A DNA stretch of 64,000 bases from Liquidambar formosana (Eukaryota > Streptophyta > Magnoliopsida > Saxifragales > Altingiaceae), in contig CM077826.1 of assembly GCA_039720395.1 (NCBI GenBank), forward strand, positions 21,267,053 to 21,331,052. The letters are read 5' to 3'. The notes beneath the pieces were generated by a model, which was not told the origin of the DNA, did not search any database, and saw only the letters and a list, made by a program, of their open reading frames with translations. Positions 1 through 11,530 of the stretch are shown here, in pieces. Position numbers and translations under genes: made by a program. The stretch's first letter is position 1, and each line of letters starts with the position of its first letter.

Positions 1-1074
1 TAACCAAACAGAAGATAAAATTGATAAACAGAATAAATAGTAGCTGCGAAAGAAGAAAAGGGGGAAGGATTTACCGCTGCCTGCAAAAAGATGGATTAGC
101 AAAACATCCTAAATGTGCGTACGCATAAACATAAGGTGCGTACGCACCTTTAATTTGCACGTACGCACAAATAGTGGCAGATTCGAGAAAACAGGCAGAA
201 TATATTTGAATCTCCTATGCTACTTATGCAATGCTGTAAAAAGATGCAACGTGCAGATTCCTAATTTACATAGAAATGCCCTATTATTTACCATTCCATT
301 CTAAACCTGAACATGGATTTATGTATTTAAAACATCATGTTCAATCATGCGAAGACATTGAATGACATTGAACACACCTAATATATAATACAAAGCATAA
401 ATCCAGTCATGAAGCATTTAATTGAGAACACCTAAGTAAGTCTAAAATCATAGCATTCAATGAAATCATGCACATTTGAGAATATACTTAAGAGAACAAT
501 TAATGATTATTCCCAAACTTGAGCAAATGAATAAAAAGAAGATGTTACCCTCAGGTTTGGGTGAATCCCAATGAATACGCTAACAAGTTCTCTTTTCTAA
601 GCCTCCGCAAGCGCAGTCGCCGCCTCCGGATTTGGGTTAATGGCTCTAGGGTTTGTGCAGGTTTTCGGGTAGTGGTGGCCAAGAAGAAGGTCCCCCCATT
701 CGATGCGGAAGTGATCCTTTTATAGGCGAAGAATTAGGGTTTCGGGGTATGGAGCTAGGGTTTCTCTGGTTCCCAGCCGTCACAGGCTGGATGTGCAGTA
801 GGCTCCATCCATATAAGGCAACAGGGGAAATGGGGGGAAAAATTCGAATACTAGAATATTAACATGCGTACGCATAAATGTAAGGTGCGTACGCACAAAT
901 TAAAGGTGCGTAAGCATAAAGGAATGGGCTGGGCTTCTTTGGGCCAGGCTGCGGCTGCGACCACATCAGCTCTTTGGAGATCACTTGTTAGTCATTTCAA
1001 GTTGGGCTACCCTTCATCACCGGGCTTAAAGGGGTGGGCTAGGAATATTTGGGCGGCACAAAACGGGGTGTTAG
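1..1074 (-). mobile_element. Inverted copy of a solo LTR (Gypsy, Tat/Ogre-like), truncated by window edge
   Basis: This is the reverse complement of 5252-6325, so it is the first 1074 bp of the LTR found in full on the right. The LTR start reads CTAACACCCC on the minus strand next to AGTAC (1075-1079), matching the junction at 5247-5251. A TATA box (TATAAAAG, minus strand) lies at 717-724. Repeated palindromic TGCGTACGCA-type words occur at about 113-165 and 864-915. The short ORFs in it (63-100 aa) are mirrored in the right copy and look like chance ORFs of the LTR. The last 349 bp of the LTR would lie outside the window. Confidence 0.75.
717..724 (-). promoter_or_regulatory. TATA box of the left LTR copy
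   Basis: TATAAAAG on the minus strand, the mirror image of 5602-5609 in the right LTR copy. It is a presumed retrotransposon promoter; activity is unknown. Confidence 0.5.
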
Positions 1075-1079
1075 AGTAC

Positions 1080-2652
1080 ATTGCGTACATAATATACCCT
1101 CGTTTAGTACACTTGGGGTTAGGACTATGTTTGGGATTTTTTGCACATTTTAGGGTACTGAAATGATCTTTGGGGTAGTATAATTTATTTGAAAGAACAA
1201 TAAACAATGTTACAATGTGTTAAGGGTATAAGCATGTTATAATGAATTTGTAATTTATTTGGAAAAAAAAAAAAATTATGAATGAAAAGATAGAACGCAT
1301 GTGTTTTGACTTTAGTGTGTACATTTTAAGTAACTAATGCGTTCATGTTTCAAGTTCATTGTGTACATATTATATCCCCGTTTAGTACACTTGGGGTCGG
1401 GACCACGTTTGGGATTATTTTTTACACATTTTAGGGTACTAAAATGATCTTTGGGATAGTAAAATTTATTTGAAAGAATAATAAATAATTTTACGATGTG
1501 TTAACGGTATAAGCATGTTATAATGAATTAGTAACTTATTTTTTAAAAAAAAGAATATACAAATGAAAATATATAATACGCGTTTTGACTTTAGTGCGTA
1601 CATTTTAAATAACCAATACGTACATGTTTCAAGTTTATTGCGTACATATTATATACTCGTTTAGTACACTTGGGGTCAGGACTATGTTTAGGATTTTTTT
1701 TTTACACACTTTAAGGTACTGAAATGATCTTTGGGGTAGTAAAATTTATTTAAAAGAATAATAAACAATGTTACGTTGTGTTAAGGGTATAAGCATATTA
1801 TAATGAATTTGTAATTTATTGGGGAAAAAAAAGTTATGAATGAAAAGATAAAACGCATATGCTTTGATTTCAGTGTGTACATTTTAAGTAACCAATGCGT
1901 ACATGTTTCAAGTTCATTGTGTACTTATTATATCCCCGTTTAGTACACTTGGGTCGGGACCATGTTTGGGATTATTTTTTACACATTTTAGGATACTAAA
2001 ATAATCTTTGGGGGTAGTAAAATTTATTTGAAAGAGTAATAAACAATTTTACGATGTGTTAAGGGTATAAGCATATTATAATGAATTAGAAACTTATTTG
2101 AAAGAAAAAAAAAAGAATATACAAATGAAAAGATAGAACACGTGTTTTGACTTTAATGCGTACATTTTAAGTAACCAATGCGTACATGTTTTAAGTTCAT
2201 TGCGTACATATTATATCATCATTTAGTACACTTGGAGTCAGGACCATGTTTGAGATTTTTTACACATGTTAGGGTACTGAAATGATCTTTGGGTAGTAAA
2301 ATTTATTTGAAAGGATAATAAACAATGTTACAATTTGTTAAGGGTATAAGCATGTTATAATGAATTTGTAATTTATTTGGAAAAAAAAAGAAATTATGAA
2401 TGAAAAGATAGAACGCATGTGGTTTGACTTTGGTGTGTACATTTTAAGTAACCAATGCGTACATGTTTCAAGTTCATTGCATACATATTATATCCCTGTT
2501 TAGTACACTTGGGGTCGGGACTACGTTTGGGATTATTTTTTACACATTTTAGGGTACTAAAATGATATTTGGGGTAGTAAAATTTATTTGAAAGAATAAT
2601 AAACAATTTTACGATGTGTTAAGGGTGTAAGCATATTATAATGAAGTAGTAA
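1080..2652. repeat. Tandem array of ~280-bp monomers, left palindrome arm
   Basis: The anchor word GTACACTTGG starts near 1107, 1385, 1664, 1943, 2226 and 2503, a spacing of 277-283 bp. Two monomer types alternate: one with a G-rich-free tract ending ATGAATGAAAAGATAGAACG and TGTGTACATTTTAAG, the other with ATACAAATGAAAA and TGCGTACATTTTAAG. The basic higher-order unit is therefore a dimer of about 560 bp. Monomers are AT-rich, have an A-run at the same place, and repeat TGCGTAC words. No coding potential; ORFs here are short and recur by periodicity. Confidence 0.9.
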
Positions 2653-2670
2653 CTTATTTGAAAAAAAAAA

Positions 2671-5246
2671 TTTTACTAATTCATTATAACATGCTTATAC
2701 CCTTAACACGTCGTAAAATTGTTTATTATTCTTTCAAATAAATTTTACTACCCCAAATATCATTTTAGTACCCTAAAATGTGTAAAAAATAATCCCAAAC
2801 GTGGTCCCGACCCCAAGTGTACTAAACGGGGATATAATATGTACGCAATGAACTTGAAACATGTACGCATTGGTTACTTAAAATGTACACACTAAAGTCA
2901 AAACACATGCGTTCTATCTTTTCATTTATAATTTCTTTTTTTTTCCAAATAAATTACAAATTCATTATAACATACTTATACCCTTAACAAATCGTAACAT
3001 TGTTTATTATCCTTTCAAATAAATTTTACTACCCAAAGATCATTTCAGTACCCTAACATGTGTAAAAAATCCCAAACATGGTCCTGACCCCAAGTGTACT
3101 AAACGATGATATAATATGTACGTAATGAACTTGAAACATGTACGCATTGGTTACTTAAAATGTACGCACTAAAGTCAAAACACGTGTTCTATCTTTTCAT
3201 TTGTATATTCTTTTTTTTTCTTTCAAATAAGTTTCTAATTCATTATAATATGCTTATACCCTTAACACATCGTAAAATTGTTTATTACTCTTTCAAATAA
3301 ATTTTACTACCCCAAAGATTATTTTAGTATCCTAAAATGTGTAAAAAATAATTCCAAATATGGTCCCGACCCCAAGTGTATTAAACGGGGATATAATAAG
3401 TACGCAATGAACTTGAAACATGTACGCATTGGTTACTTAAAATGTACACACTGAAATCAAAGCATATGCGTTTTATCTTTTCATTCATAATTTTTTTTCC
3501 CCCAATAAGTTTCGAATTCATTAAAATATGCTTATACCCTTAACACAACGTAACATTGTTTATTATTCTTTCAAATAAATTTTACTACCCCAAAGATCAT
3601 TTCAGTACCTTAAAATGTGTAAAAAAAAAATCCCAAACATAGTCCTGACCCCAAGTGTACTAAACGAGTATATAATATGTACGCAATGAACTTGAAACAT
3701 GTACGCATTGGTTATTTAAAATATACGCACTAAAGTCGAAACGCGTATTCTATATTTTCATTTGTATATTCTTTTTTTAAAAAAATAAGTTACTAATTCA
3801 TTATAACATGCTTATACCGTTAACACATCGTAAAATTATTTATTATTCTTTCAAATAAATTTTACTATCCCAAATATCATTTTAGTACCTTAAAATGTGT
3901 AAAAAATAATCCCAAACGTGGTCTCGACCCCAAGTGTACTAAACGGGGATATAATATGTACACAATGAACTTGAAACATGTACGCATTGGTTACTTAAAA
4001 TGTACATACTAAAGTTAAAACACATGCGTTCTATCTTTTCATTCATAATTTTTTTTTTCCAAATAAATTACAAATTCATTATAACATGCTTATACCCTTA
4101 ACACATCGTAACATTGTTTATTATTCTTTCAAATAAATTTTACTACCCCAAAGATCATTTCAGTATCCTAAAATGTGTAAAAAATCCCAAACATGGTCCT
4201 GACCCCAAGTGTACTAAACGAGGGTATATTATGTACGCAATGTACTTAAAACATGTACGCATTGGTTACTTAAAATGTACGCACTAAAGTCAAAACACGT
4301 GTTCTATCTTTTCATTTGTATATTCTTTTTTTTCTTTTTTTTTTTCAAATAAGTTACTAATTCATTATAATATGCTTATACCCTTAACACATCGTAAAAT
4401 TGTTTATTATTCTTTCATTCATAATTTTTTCATTCATAATCGTAAAATAAGTTACTGAAATCAAAGCATATGCGTTTTGTCTTTTCATTCATAATTTTTT
4501 TTTCCCCCAATAAATTACAAATTCATTATAATATGCTTATACCCTTAACATAACGTAACATTATTTATTATTCTTTCAAATAAATTTTACTACCCTAAAG
4601 ATCATTTCAGTACCTTAAAATGTGTAAAAAAAAATCCCAAACATAGTCTTGACTCCAAGTGTACTAAACGAGTATATAATATGTACGCAATGAACTTGAA
4701 ACATGTACGCATTGGTTATTTAAAATGTACGCACTAAAATCAAAACGCGTATTCTATATTTTCATTTGTATATTCTTTTTTTAAAAAAATAAGTTACTAA
4801 TTCATTATAACATGCTTACACCGTTAACACATCGTAAAATTATTTATTATTCTTTCAAATAAATTTTACTATCCCAAAGATCATTTTAGTATCCTAAAAT
4901 GTGTAAAAAATAATCCCAAACGTGGTCCCGACCCCAAGTGTACTAAACGGGGATATAATATGTACACAGTGAACTTGAAACATGTACGCATTGGTTACTT
5001 AAAATGTACACACTAAAGTCAAAACACATGCGTTCTATCTTTTCATTCATAATTTTTTTTTTTCCAAATAAATTACAAATTCATTATAACATGATTATAC
5101 CCTTAACACATTGTAACATTGTTTATTGTTCTTTCAAATAAATTATACTACCCCAAAGATCATTTCAGTACCCTAAAATGTGTAAAAAATCCCAAACATG
5201 GTCCTGACCCCAAGTGTACTAAATGAGGGTATATTATGTACGCAAT
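2671..5246. repeat. Tandem array of ~280-bp monomers, right palindrome arm
   Basis: Reverse-complement orientation of the array at 1080-2652. The anchor CAAGTGTACT lies near 2819, 3096, 3378, 3657, 3936, 4211, 4661, 4940 and 5216. Spacing is 275-282 bp except for one gap of about 450 bp, where 4320-4480 is visibly rearranged (a short word ending TTTCATTCATAA is repeated and a partial monomer is inserted). Dimer alternation is kept on both sides. The last monomer is split at 5246 by the solo LTR and resumes at 6680. Confidence 0.9.
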
Positions 5247-5251
5247 GTACT

Positions 5252-6674
5252 CTAACACCCTGTTTTGTGCCGCCCAAATATTCCAAGCCCACCCTTTTAA
5301 GCCCGGTGATGAAGGGTAGCCCAACTTGAAATGACTAACAAGTGATCTCCAAAGAGCTGATGTGGTCGCAGCCGCAGCCTGGCCCAAAGAAGCCCAGCCC
5401 ATTCCTTTGTGCTTACGCACCTTTAATTTGTGCGTACGCACCTTACATTTATTCGTACGCATGTTAATATTCCAGTATTCGAATTTTTCCCCCTATTTCC
5501 CCTGTTGCCTTATATGGATGGAGCCTACTGCACATCCAGCTTGTGACGACTGGGAACCAGAGAAACCCTAGCTCCATACCCCGAAACCCTAATTCTTCGC
5601 CTATAAAAGGACCACTTCCGCATCGAATAGGGGGACCTTCTTCTTGGCCACCACTACCCGAAAACCTGCACAAACCCTAGAGCCATTAACCCAAATCTGG
5701 AGGCGGCGGCTGCGCTTGCGGAGGCTTAGAAGAGAGAACTTGTTAGCGTATTCATTGGGATTCACCCAAACCTGAGGGTAACATCTTCTTTTGATTCATT
5801 TGCTCAAGTTTGGGAATAATCATTAATTGTTCTCTTAAGTATATTCTCAAATGTGCATGATTTCATTGAATGCTATGATTTTAGACTTACTTAGGTGTTC
5901 TCAATTAAATGCTTCATGACTGGATTTATGCTTTGTATTATATATTAGGTGTGTTCAATGTCATTCAATGTCTTCGCATGATTGAACATGATGTTTTAAA
6001 TACATAAATCCATGTTCAGGTTTAGAATGGAATGGTAAATAATAGGGCATTTCTATGTAAATTAGGAATATGCACGTTGCATCTTTTTACAGCATTGCAT
6101 AAGTAGCATAGGAGATTCAAATATATTCTGCCTGTTTTCTCGAATCTGCCACTATTTGTGCGTACGTGCATATTAAAGGTGCGTACGCACCTTATGTTTA
6201 TGCGTACGCACATTTAGGATGTTTTGCTAATCCATCTTTTTGCAGGCAGCGGTAAATCCTTCCCCTTTTTCTTCTTTCGCAGCTACTGTTTATTCTGTTT
6301 ATCAATTTTATCTTCTGTTTGGTTATTTATTTGCATATTTTTTTTATTCATATAATGTCATCCTGTGTGCCATTCTCGCTTGATATATTTGTCGCATGAA
6401 TAAGGGTTGAACTCAATTGATATTTCTCGTTAATTAAAGCCAATAAAATGCGTGTGGAGGCCGGATTCAGCCGGGTGTTGTCGGGTGCCTAACACCTTCC
6501 CGACAACGTACCTTAACTCCGAACCTTAATTCTTTGGGTAATGACGAGTGGGCCTCTTGCTAGGGGTCAATCGGTTCCTGGGGCCAAACCGGGTGGCGAC
6601 TCCCTCTCCGCTCTAATCATCCGTGGTTAGCGGTGTACTCCTGAGCCGGCGTGGTTCAGGACGCGGCGCTCACA
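5252..6674 (+). mobile_element. Solo LTR of a Tat/Ogre-like Gypsy retrotransposon
   Basis: This 1.42-kb insert interrupts one 280-bp monomer. GTACT precedes it (5247-5251) and follows it (6675-6679), and the uninterrupted monomer near 4240 reads straight across with one GTACT, so this is a target-site duplication. The insert starts CTAACACCCTG (expected TG has become CT, or TC if the border is one base earlier) and ends CGCTCACA. Inside are a TATA box, a leader with a GGGTGCCTAACACC-like word near 6470 and GGTGGCGACTCC near 6592, words I associate with plant Tat/Ogre LTRs. No internal coding region follows, so it is a solo LTR formed by LTR-LTR recombination. Lineage assignment is by memory only. 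Confidence 0.75.
5602..5609 (+). promoter_or_regulatory. TATA box of the solo LTR
   Basis: TATAAAAG preceded by CGCC about 350 bp into the LTR, a usual place for an LTR promoter. Its mirror copy is at 717-724. Transcription would run rightward, out of the LTR and into the array resuming at 6680. Confidence 0.5.
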
Positions 6675-6679
6675 GTACT

Positions 6680-8583
6680 TAAAACATGTACGCATTGGTT
6701 ACTTAAAATGTACGCACTAAAGTCAAAACACGTGTTCTATCTTTTCATTTGTATATTCTTTTTTTTTTTTTTTTTTTCAAATAAGTTACTAATTCATTAT
6801 AATATGCTTATACCCTTAACACATCATAAAATTGTTTATTATTCTTTCAAGTAAATTTTACTACCTAAAAGATCATTTTAGTACCATAAAATGTGTAAAA
6901 AATAATACCAAATGTGGTCCAGACCCCAAGTGTACTAAACGGGGATATAATATGTATGCAATGAACTTGAAACATGTACGCATTGATTACTTAAAATGTA
7001 CACACTGAAGTCAAAACACATGCGTTTTATTTTTTCATTCATAATTTTTTTTTCCTAAATAAATTACAAATTCATTATAATATGCTTATACCCTTAACAC
7101 ATCGTAAAATTGTTTATTAATCTTTCAAATAAATTTTACTACCCCAAAGATCATTTCAGTACATTAAAATGTGTAAAAAAATCCCAAACATGGTCCTGAC
7201 CCCAAATGTACTAAACGGGGATATAATATGTACGCAATGAACTTGAAACATATACGCATTGGTTACTTAAAATGTATACACTAAAGTCAAAAGACATGCA
7301 TTCTATTTTTTCATTCATAATTTTTTTTTTCCAAATAAATTACAAATTCATTATAACATGTTTATACCTTTAATACATCGTAACATTGTTTATTATTTTT
7401 TAAAATAAATTTTACTACCCCAAAAATCATTTCATTACCCTAAAATGTGTAAAAAATCCCAAACGTGGTCCTGACCCAAGTGTACTAAACGAGGATATAA
7501 TATGTACGTAATGAACTTGAAATATGTACGCATTGGTTACTTAAAATGTACGCACTAAAGTCAAAACACGTGTTTTATCTTTTCATTTGTATATTCTTTT
7601 TTTTTTTTTTTTTTTTCAAATAAGTTACTAATTCATTATAATATGCTTATACCCTTAACACATTATAAAATACTTTATTATTCTTTCAAATAAATTTTAC
7701 TACCCCAAAGATCATTTTAGTACCCTAAAATGTGTAAAAAAATAATCCCAAATGTGGTCCCGACCCTAAGTGTACTAAACGGAGATATAATATGTACGCA
7801 ATGAACTTGAAACATGTACGCATTGGTTACTTAAAATGTACACACTGAAGTCAAAACACATGCATTTTATCTTTTCATTCATAATTTTTTTTTCCCCAAA
7901 TAAATTACAAATTCATTATAATATGCTTATACTCTTAACACAACGTAACATTGTTTATTATTTTTTCAAATAAATTTTACTACCCCAAAGATCATTTCTG
8001 TACCCTAAAATGTGTAAAAAAATCCCAAACATAGTCTTGACCCCAAGTGTACTAAACGAGGATATAATATATACGCAATGAATTTGAAACATGTACGCAT
8101 TAGTTATTTAAAATGTACGCACTAAAGTCAAAACGCATGTTCTATCTTTTCATTTATATATATATATATATATATTTTTTTTTTTTTCAAATAAGTTACT
8201 AATTCATTATAACATGCTTATACCCTTAACACATCGTAAAATTGTTTATTATTTTTTCAAATAAATTTTACAACCCCAAAGATCATTTTAGTACCCTAAA
8301 ATGTGTAAAAAAAAATCTCAAATTTGGTCCCGATCCCAAGTGTACTAAATGGAGATATATTATGTACGCAATGAACTTGAAACATATACACAATGGTTAC
8401 TTAAAATGTACACACTAAAGTCAAAACACATGCGTTCTATCTTGTCATTTGTAATTTTTTTTTTCAAATAAATTACTAATTCATTATAACATGTTTATAC
8501 CCTTAATACATCGTAAAATTGTTTATTATTTTTTCTTGTAAATTTTACTACCCCAATGATCCTTTCAGTACCCTAAAATTGTA
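6680..8583. repeat. Tandem array of ~280-bp monomers, outer right part
   Basis: Continues 2671-5246 in the same orientation after the solo LTR. Anchors lie near 6932, 7208, 7482, 7772, 8049 and 8342 (274-293 bp apart), more variable than inside the palindrome. Homology stops at about 8583, just after a CAGTACCCTAAAATT word. Its reflected partner, if any, would lie to the left of the window. Confidence 0.88.
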
Positions 8584-10169
8584 GTTAGTGATTGTTGACT
8601 ATTCTTGGATGGGTTCAGAGTTTACCCATAAGGGGTTTATCATATATATATATATATATATATGTTGATAGCCCCATGAAGAAGGCTCTAAAGTTTTTAA
8701 AAAAAAAAAATAAAAAAAAATTCAGCATGTGTGAATGATATTGGACTCATTGCAATGGGAAAATCCAACAACATAATTAAGGTATTTTAAATCACGTCTA
8801 TAAAAATAATACTATATTAAGTGTAAAGAAGCCACATTTCTTACCTCAATCGCGAGCAATACCAAGCCAAATCCATGTGATAGATACTGACGATGCGAAT
8901 GCAGCATTAATGCTCCCTAGGGTTCTCCCGGGGACCGATAAAATCTGATAATTATACATACGTGATATTTAGGTAAATTTCAAAATAAATATAACGTACT
9001 CAAAAATTACTATTGGCCTTCTGATAGTGAACTATGGTCCCAAAATGATCAAAATAATTTTTAAAACACTCTTTATAATTTTTGGGAATTTTTCATAATT
9101 TTCGAGAATTTTCTGTAATGTTTGGAATTTTCTAGTATATTCTGGAATTTTTAACAAATATTAAATTGGCCGAAAAGTCAAACTATAGTCAAACTTAGTC
9201 AAAATGGTCAACCAAGGGTCCCACATGGTAGGGCCCGCTAAGAGGAGCCCAATGGTCAAATTTGGGGTTCATATGATTATCGTATTGCTTTTAAATGTAT
9301 GAGAACACAGTAAGATATACGGATGCACCCACACAGGATCATAGTCCTAGGGGTCATCTTCAACCTCCTGCGGGTTGCATTTTGTAACCCGGTTACACCG
9401 TGTGTTTAACGGGCCAACTTTGACGATTAATATCTCCCTTGTTTCTTAACCGTTTTCAATCATTCAAGTGTCGAATCGAAGCTCACGCGGAGTACTACGT
9501 GCGTATGTAAATTGTTCATTCAAAATCCCATAAAATCATATTCGTTTTTAAGCCTAAAATTTTGGGTTTTCATGATCCAAAATTCTGAAATTTCTAAAAC
9601 TTCAATCTACGGTCATTTTCTCTGAAATTTGACACTACCATGGTGTTCCTTGCCCCCAAAAACATAAGGGAGGATCATCCTTTCCAAAAATAATTAAAGA
9701 AAATAAAATTGTATGCATATATAATTCAAGTCATCACATTCCTCGCCGCTGTTTCTTGCCGCCGGTGAGGGAGGAGACTGTCGTTTGGATGTATGAGGGA
9801 GGTCGCCGTGAGATGTTGGTCCGTTAAGTTTCCTTGAGCGGGAGCTTGAAGGGAAGAGAAAGAAAGAGAGAGAGAGAGAGAGAGAGGGGCTGTGCATATG
9901 AAGACTGACAGAGAAGAGAGAGAGAGAGAGGCAGATTGGACGGGTGCTGAGGGGGGATGAGAGAGAGATTGGACGGGTGCTGTGAAGGGGATGAGAGAGA
10001 GAGGATGGGCGATGTGCTTGCTATAGTGCAGAAGGGTAGAATGGGGAAGTAAAAACTAACACCACACCCACCCTAGTTAAGGCCATCCTGAATGGTCATT
10101 ACAAATTTTAGAATTCTGAGACCGTCCTTCGGCGGCAATACCATGAAATGATAGACTCAATCGGTAATT
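8584..10169. other. Intergenic DNA with microsatellites; possible LTR remnant
   Basis: No gene seen. There is a (TA)n run at 8643-8663, an A-rich run near 8700, and (GA)n runs at 9864-9886 and 9909-9930. The stretch at about 9180-9560 (repeated 'gtcaa' words, GGGCCCGC, then a 'tttgacgattaatatctccc' type passage) resembles old Gypsy LTR sequence, but I see neither boundary nor target duplication. Confidence 0.4.
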
Positions 10170-10597
10170 CCCCCTAAGACTTATCCCTAACTCATCAAGG
10201 AAAGAATAAAATAAAATAAAGAAAACAAAGACTTTGCCCTACAGGTCTAGCTTGCAGAGAAGGTTGACTCGGCGCTCCTTGCGTGTAGAAAATGGAACCC
10301 ATAAAGACTTGACCCCAGGTCAAGTGCGCCTTGCTGTCCAATATCTGTAAAATTGGCTTGTAACACAAATCTGAAAGATATTGTCAAAATCACTGGTCAG
10401 AAAGCCGGACATTGCGCGGAGTAAATAGATCAATTAAAGAACTGAGAGTTGCCGGGCGACAAAAGGGCAGTTATAAATTCAGATATTTCGGATTCAAATT
10501 TAATCAATTTTTTTTGATCAATTATTGGTCAGAGTTTTTAATTCAAAATGTTAAATGATCTTATGGGACAATGACCTTGCATGGGCAACGGGGATTA

Positions 10598-10802
10598 GTT
10601 GAAGGGGCAGAGCCACCTTAGAAGCTAGCTGGGCTTTAGCCTAAGTAGGCCGCATCAATTTTTTTTTTTTTTTTTTTTCATATGTATTGGAAGTGGATTT
10701 ATAATTTTTCCCTTTTAACCAGGAAAGATTTTGCCTTAACCTAAGGCTTTAGCCCTATCTTTATCCTAGCCGAGGTGAATTTCAATTTCTAACTCCATCC
10801 TG
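10598..10802. mobile_element. Possible hAT-like MITE
   Basis: The left end contains GGGGCAGAGCCA and the right end, reverse complemented, reads CAGGATGGAGTTAGAAATTG. Both resemble the common hAT terminal pattern. A T-run of about 20 lies inside. I could not find a convincing 8-bp target duplication. Confidence 0.35.
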
Positions 10803-11299
10803 AGTCAGGCTTTGACAATTCAGACACCCCGTTGTTTGGCCAAAATAAAATATTAAAAAAGTGGATCAATTAAAGGAAATGTCATCAACTAAAATTCAGA
10901 AAATATATGAAGTAAGAGTTAAGAATTTTAAAATCAAATTTTAGAAAATGTATGGTTTCGACTTTCGGGTTTCTATCGTAAAATGATATTAAAATAGAGT
11001 AAGACAACTTATTAACATATATCCTTTCATGTTGGAAGCAAGCTAGCCAACATCAGCCCAGTAATGTTGTTGCTTTACAATTTTTTGGAGTGCTTGATCT
11101 AATATGCCCAGCCTCGTCAAAGTGCCCAATCGAAGGGAAACTAATTAAAAGGTAATTGCAGCTAGATTTTATTTTATTTTATTTTAATTTTTGGAAGACC
11201 TATCCTCAAAATTTAGACTCTTGGTCCCATTTCTTTCTTTCAGATGTCTTGTTTGTACCACCATGTCACAACAGCTTGTGTAAGGGGTTCATAATTTAG

Positions 11300-11303
11300 A
11301 TAT

Positions 11304-11335
<32 letters not shown>

Positions 11336-11530
11336 AGCAAACCAAAAATATTTAAAAGAAAAGAAGAGGTACAAAAGAAACAGGGGAAGCACAACACTTA
11401 CAAAAGAAAGAAAGATACAAAACGAGAACACTAAATTAAAATCACAGACCAAACTGAGACGATGCTCAAGCATAAGGAAAGAAAAAAACAAAACACCGGC
11501 CCAGAGAGAATACAACAGAGTACATAGGAC
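11300..11530 (-). mobile_element. LINE 3' end (minus strand)
   Basis: A plus-strand T-run (11306-11334), read on the minus strand, is a poly(A) tail preceded by a CT-rich 3' UTR containing TATTTTTGGTTTGCTC, typical of plant L1 ends. The same sequence sits at 60590-60850, so the LINE inserted before the block duplicated. No open reading frame is preserved. Confidence 0.5.

Larger units (their letters stand above)
1..6325. repeat. Large palindrome (inverted duplication), axis near 2660
   Basis: The first bases of the window are the reverse complement of 6311-6325, and pairing continues inward. LTR positions on the two sides sum to 6326 throughout (the TATA boxes at 717-724 and 5602-5609 and the LTR edges at 1074 and 5252 all agree). 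Both arms contain an LTR followed by the 280-bp tandem array; the array arms meet at about 2653-2670, an unpaired A-rich spacer. The arms are not equal: the left array has 6 monomer anchors (1080-2652) and the right has 9 (2671-5246), about 1 kb more. By eye the LTR arms differ at a few percent of sites. The left arm runs off the window. Inference: one inverted duplication took place after the LTR insertion, with later gain or loss of monomers. Confidence 0.9.

Noticed and set aside
653..1207. ORFs of 66-100 aa in the left LTR (mirrored at 5160-5673)
   Set aside because: They recur only because the LTR is duplicated in the palindrome. They overlap on both strands, and part of each extends into the tandem array.
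6651..6854. 67-aa ORF after the solo LTR
   Set aside because: It spans the LTR/array junction and a T-run coding for phenylalanine.
1080..8583. CRISPR-like or centromeric repeat reading of the array
   Set aside because: Monomers are head-to-tail without spacers, so not CRISPR. A centromere role cannot be claimed from one locus of about 21 copies in an arm with genes nearby.
9694..9897. 67-aa ORF with Ser/Leu runs
   Set aside because: It is produced by the (GA)n microsatellite.
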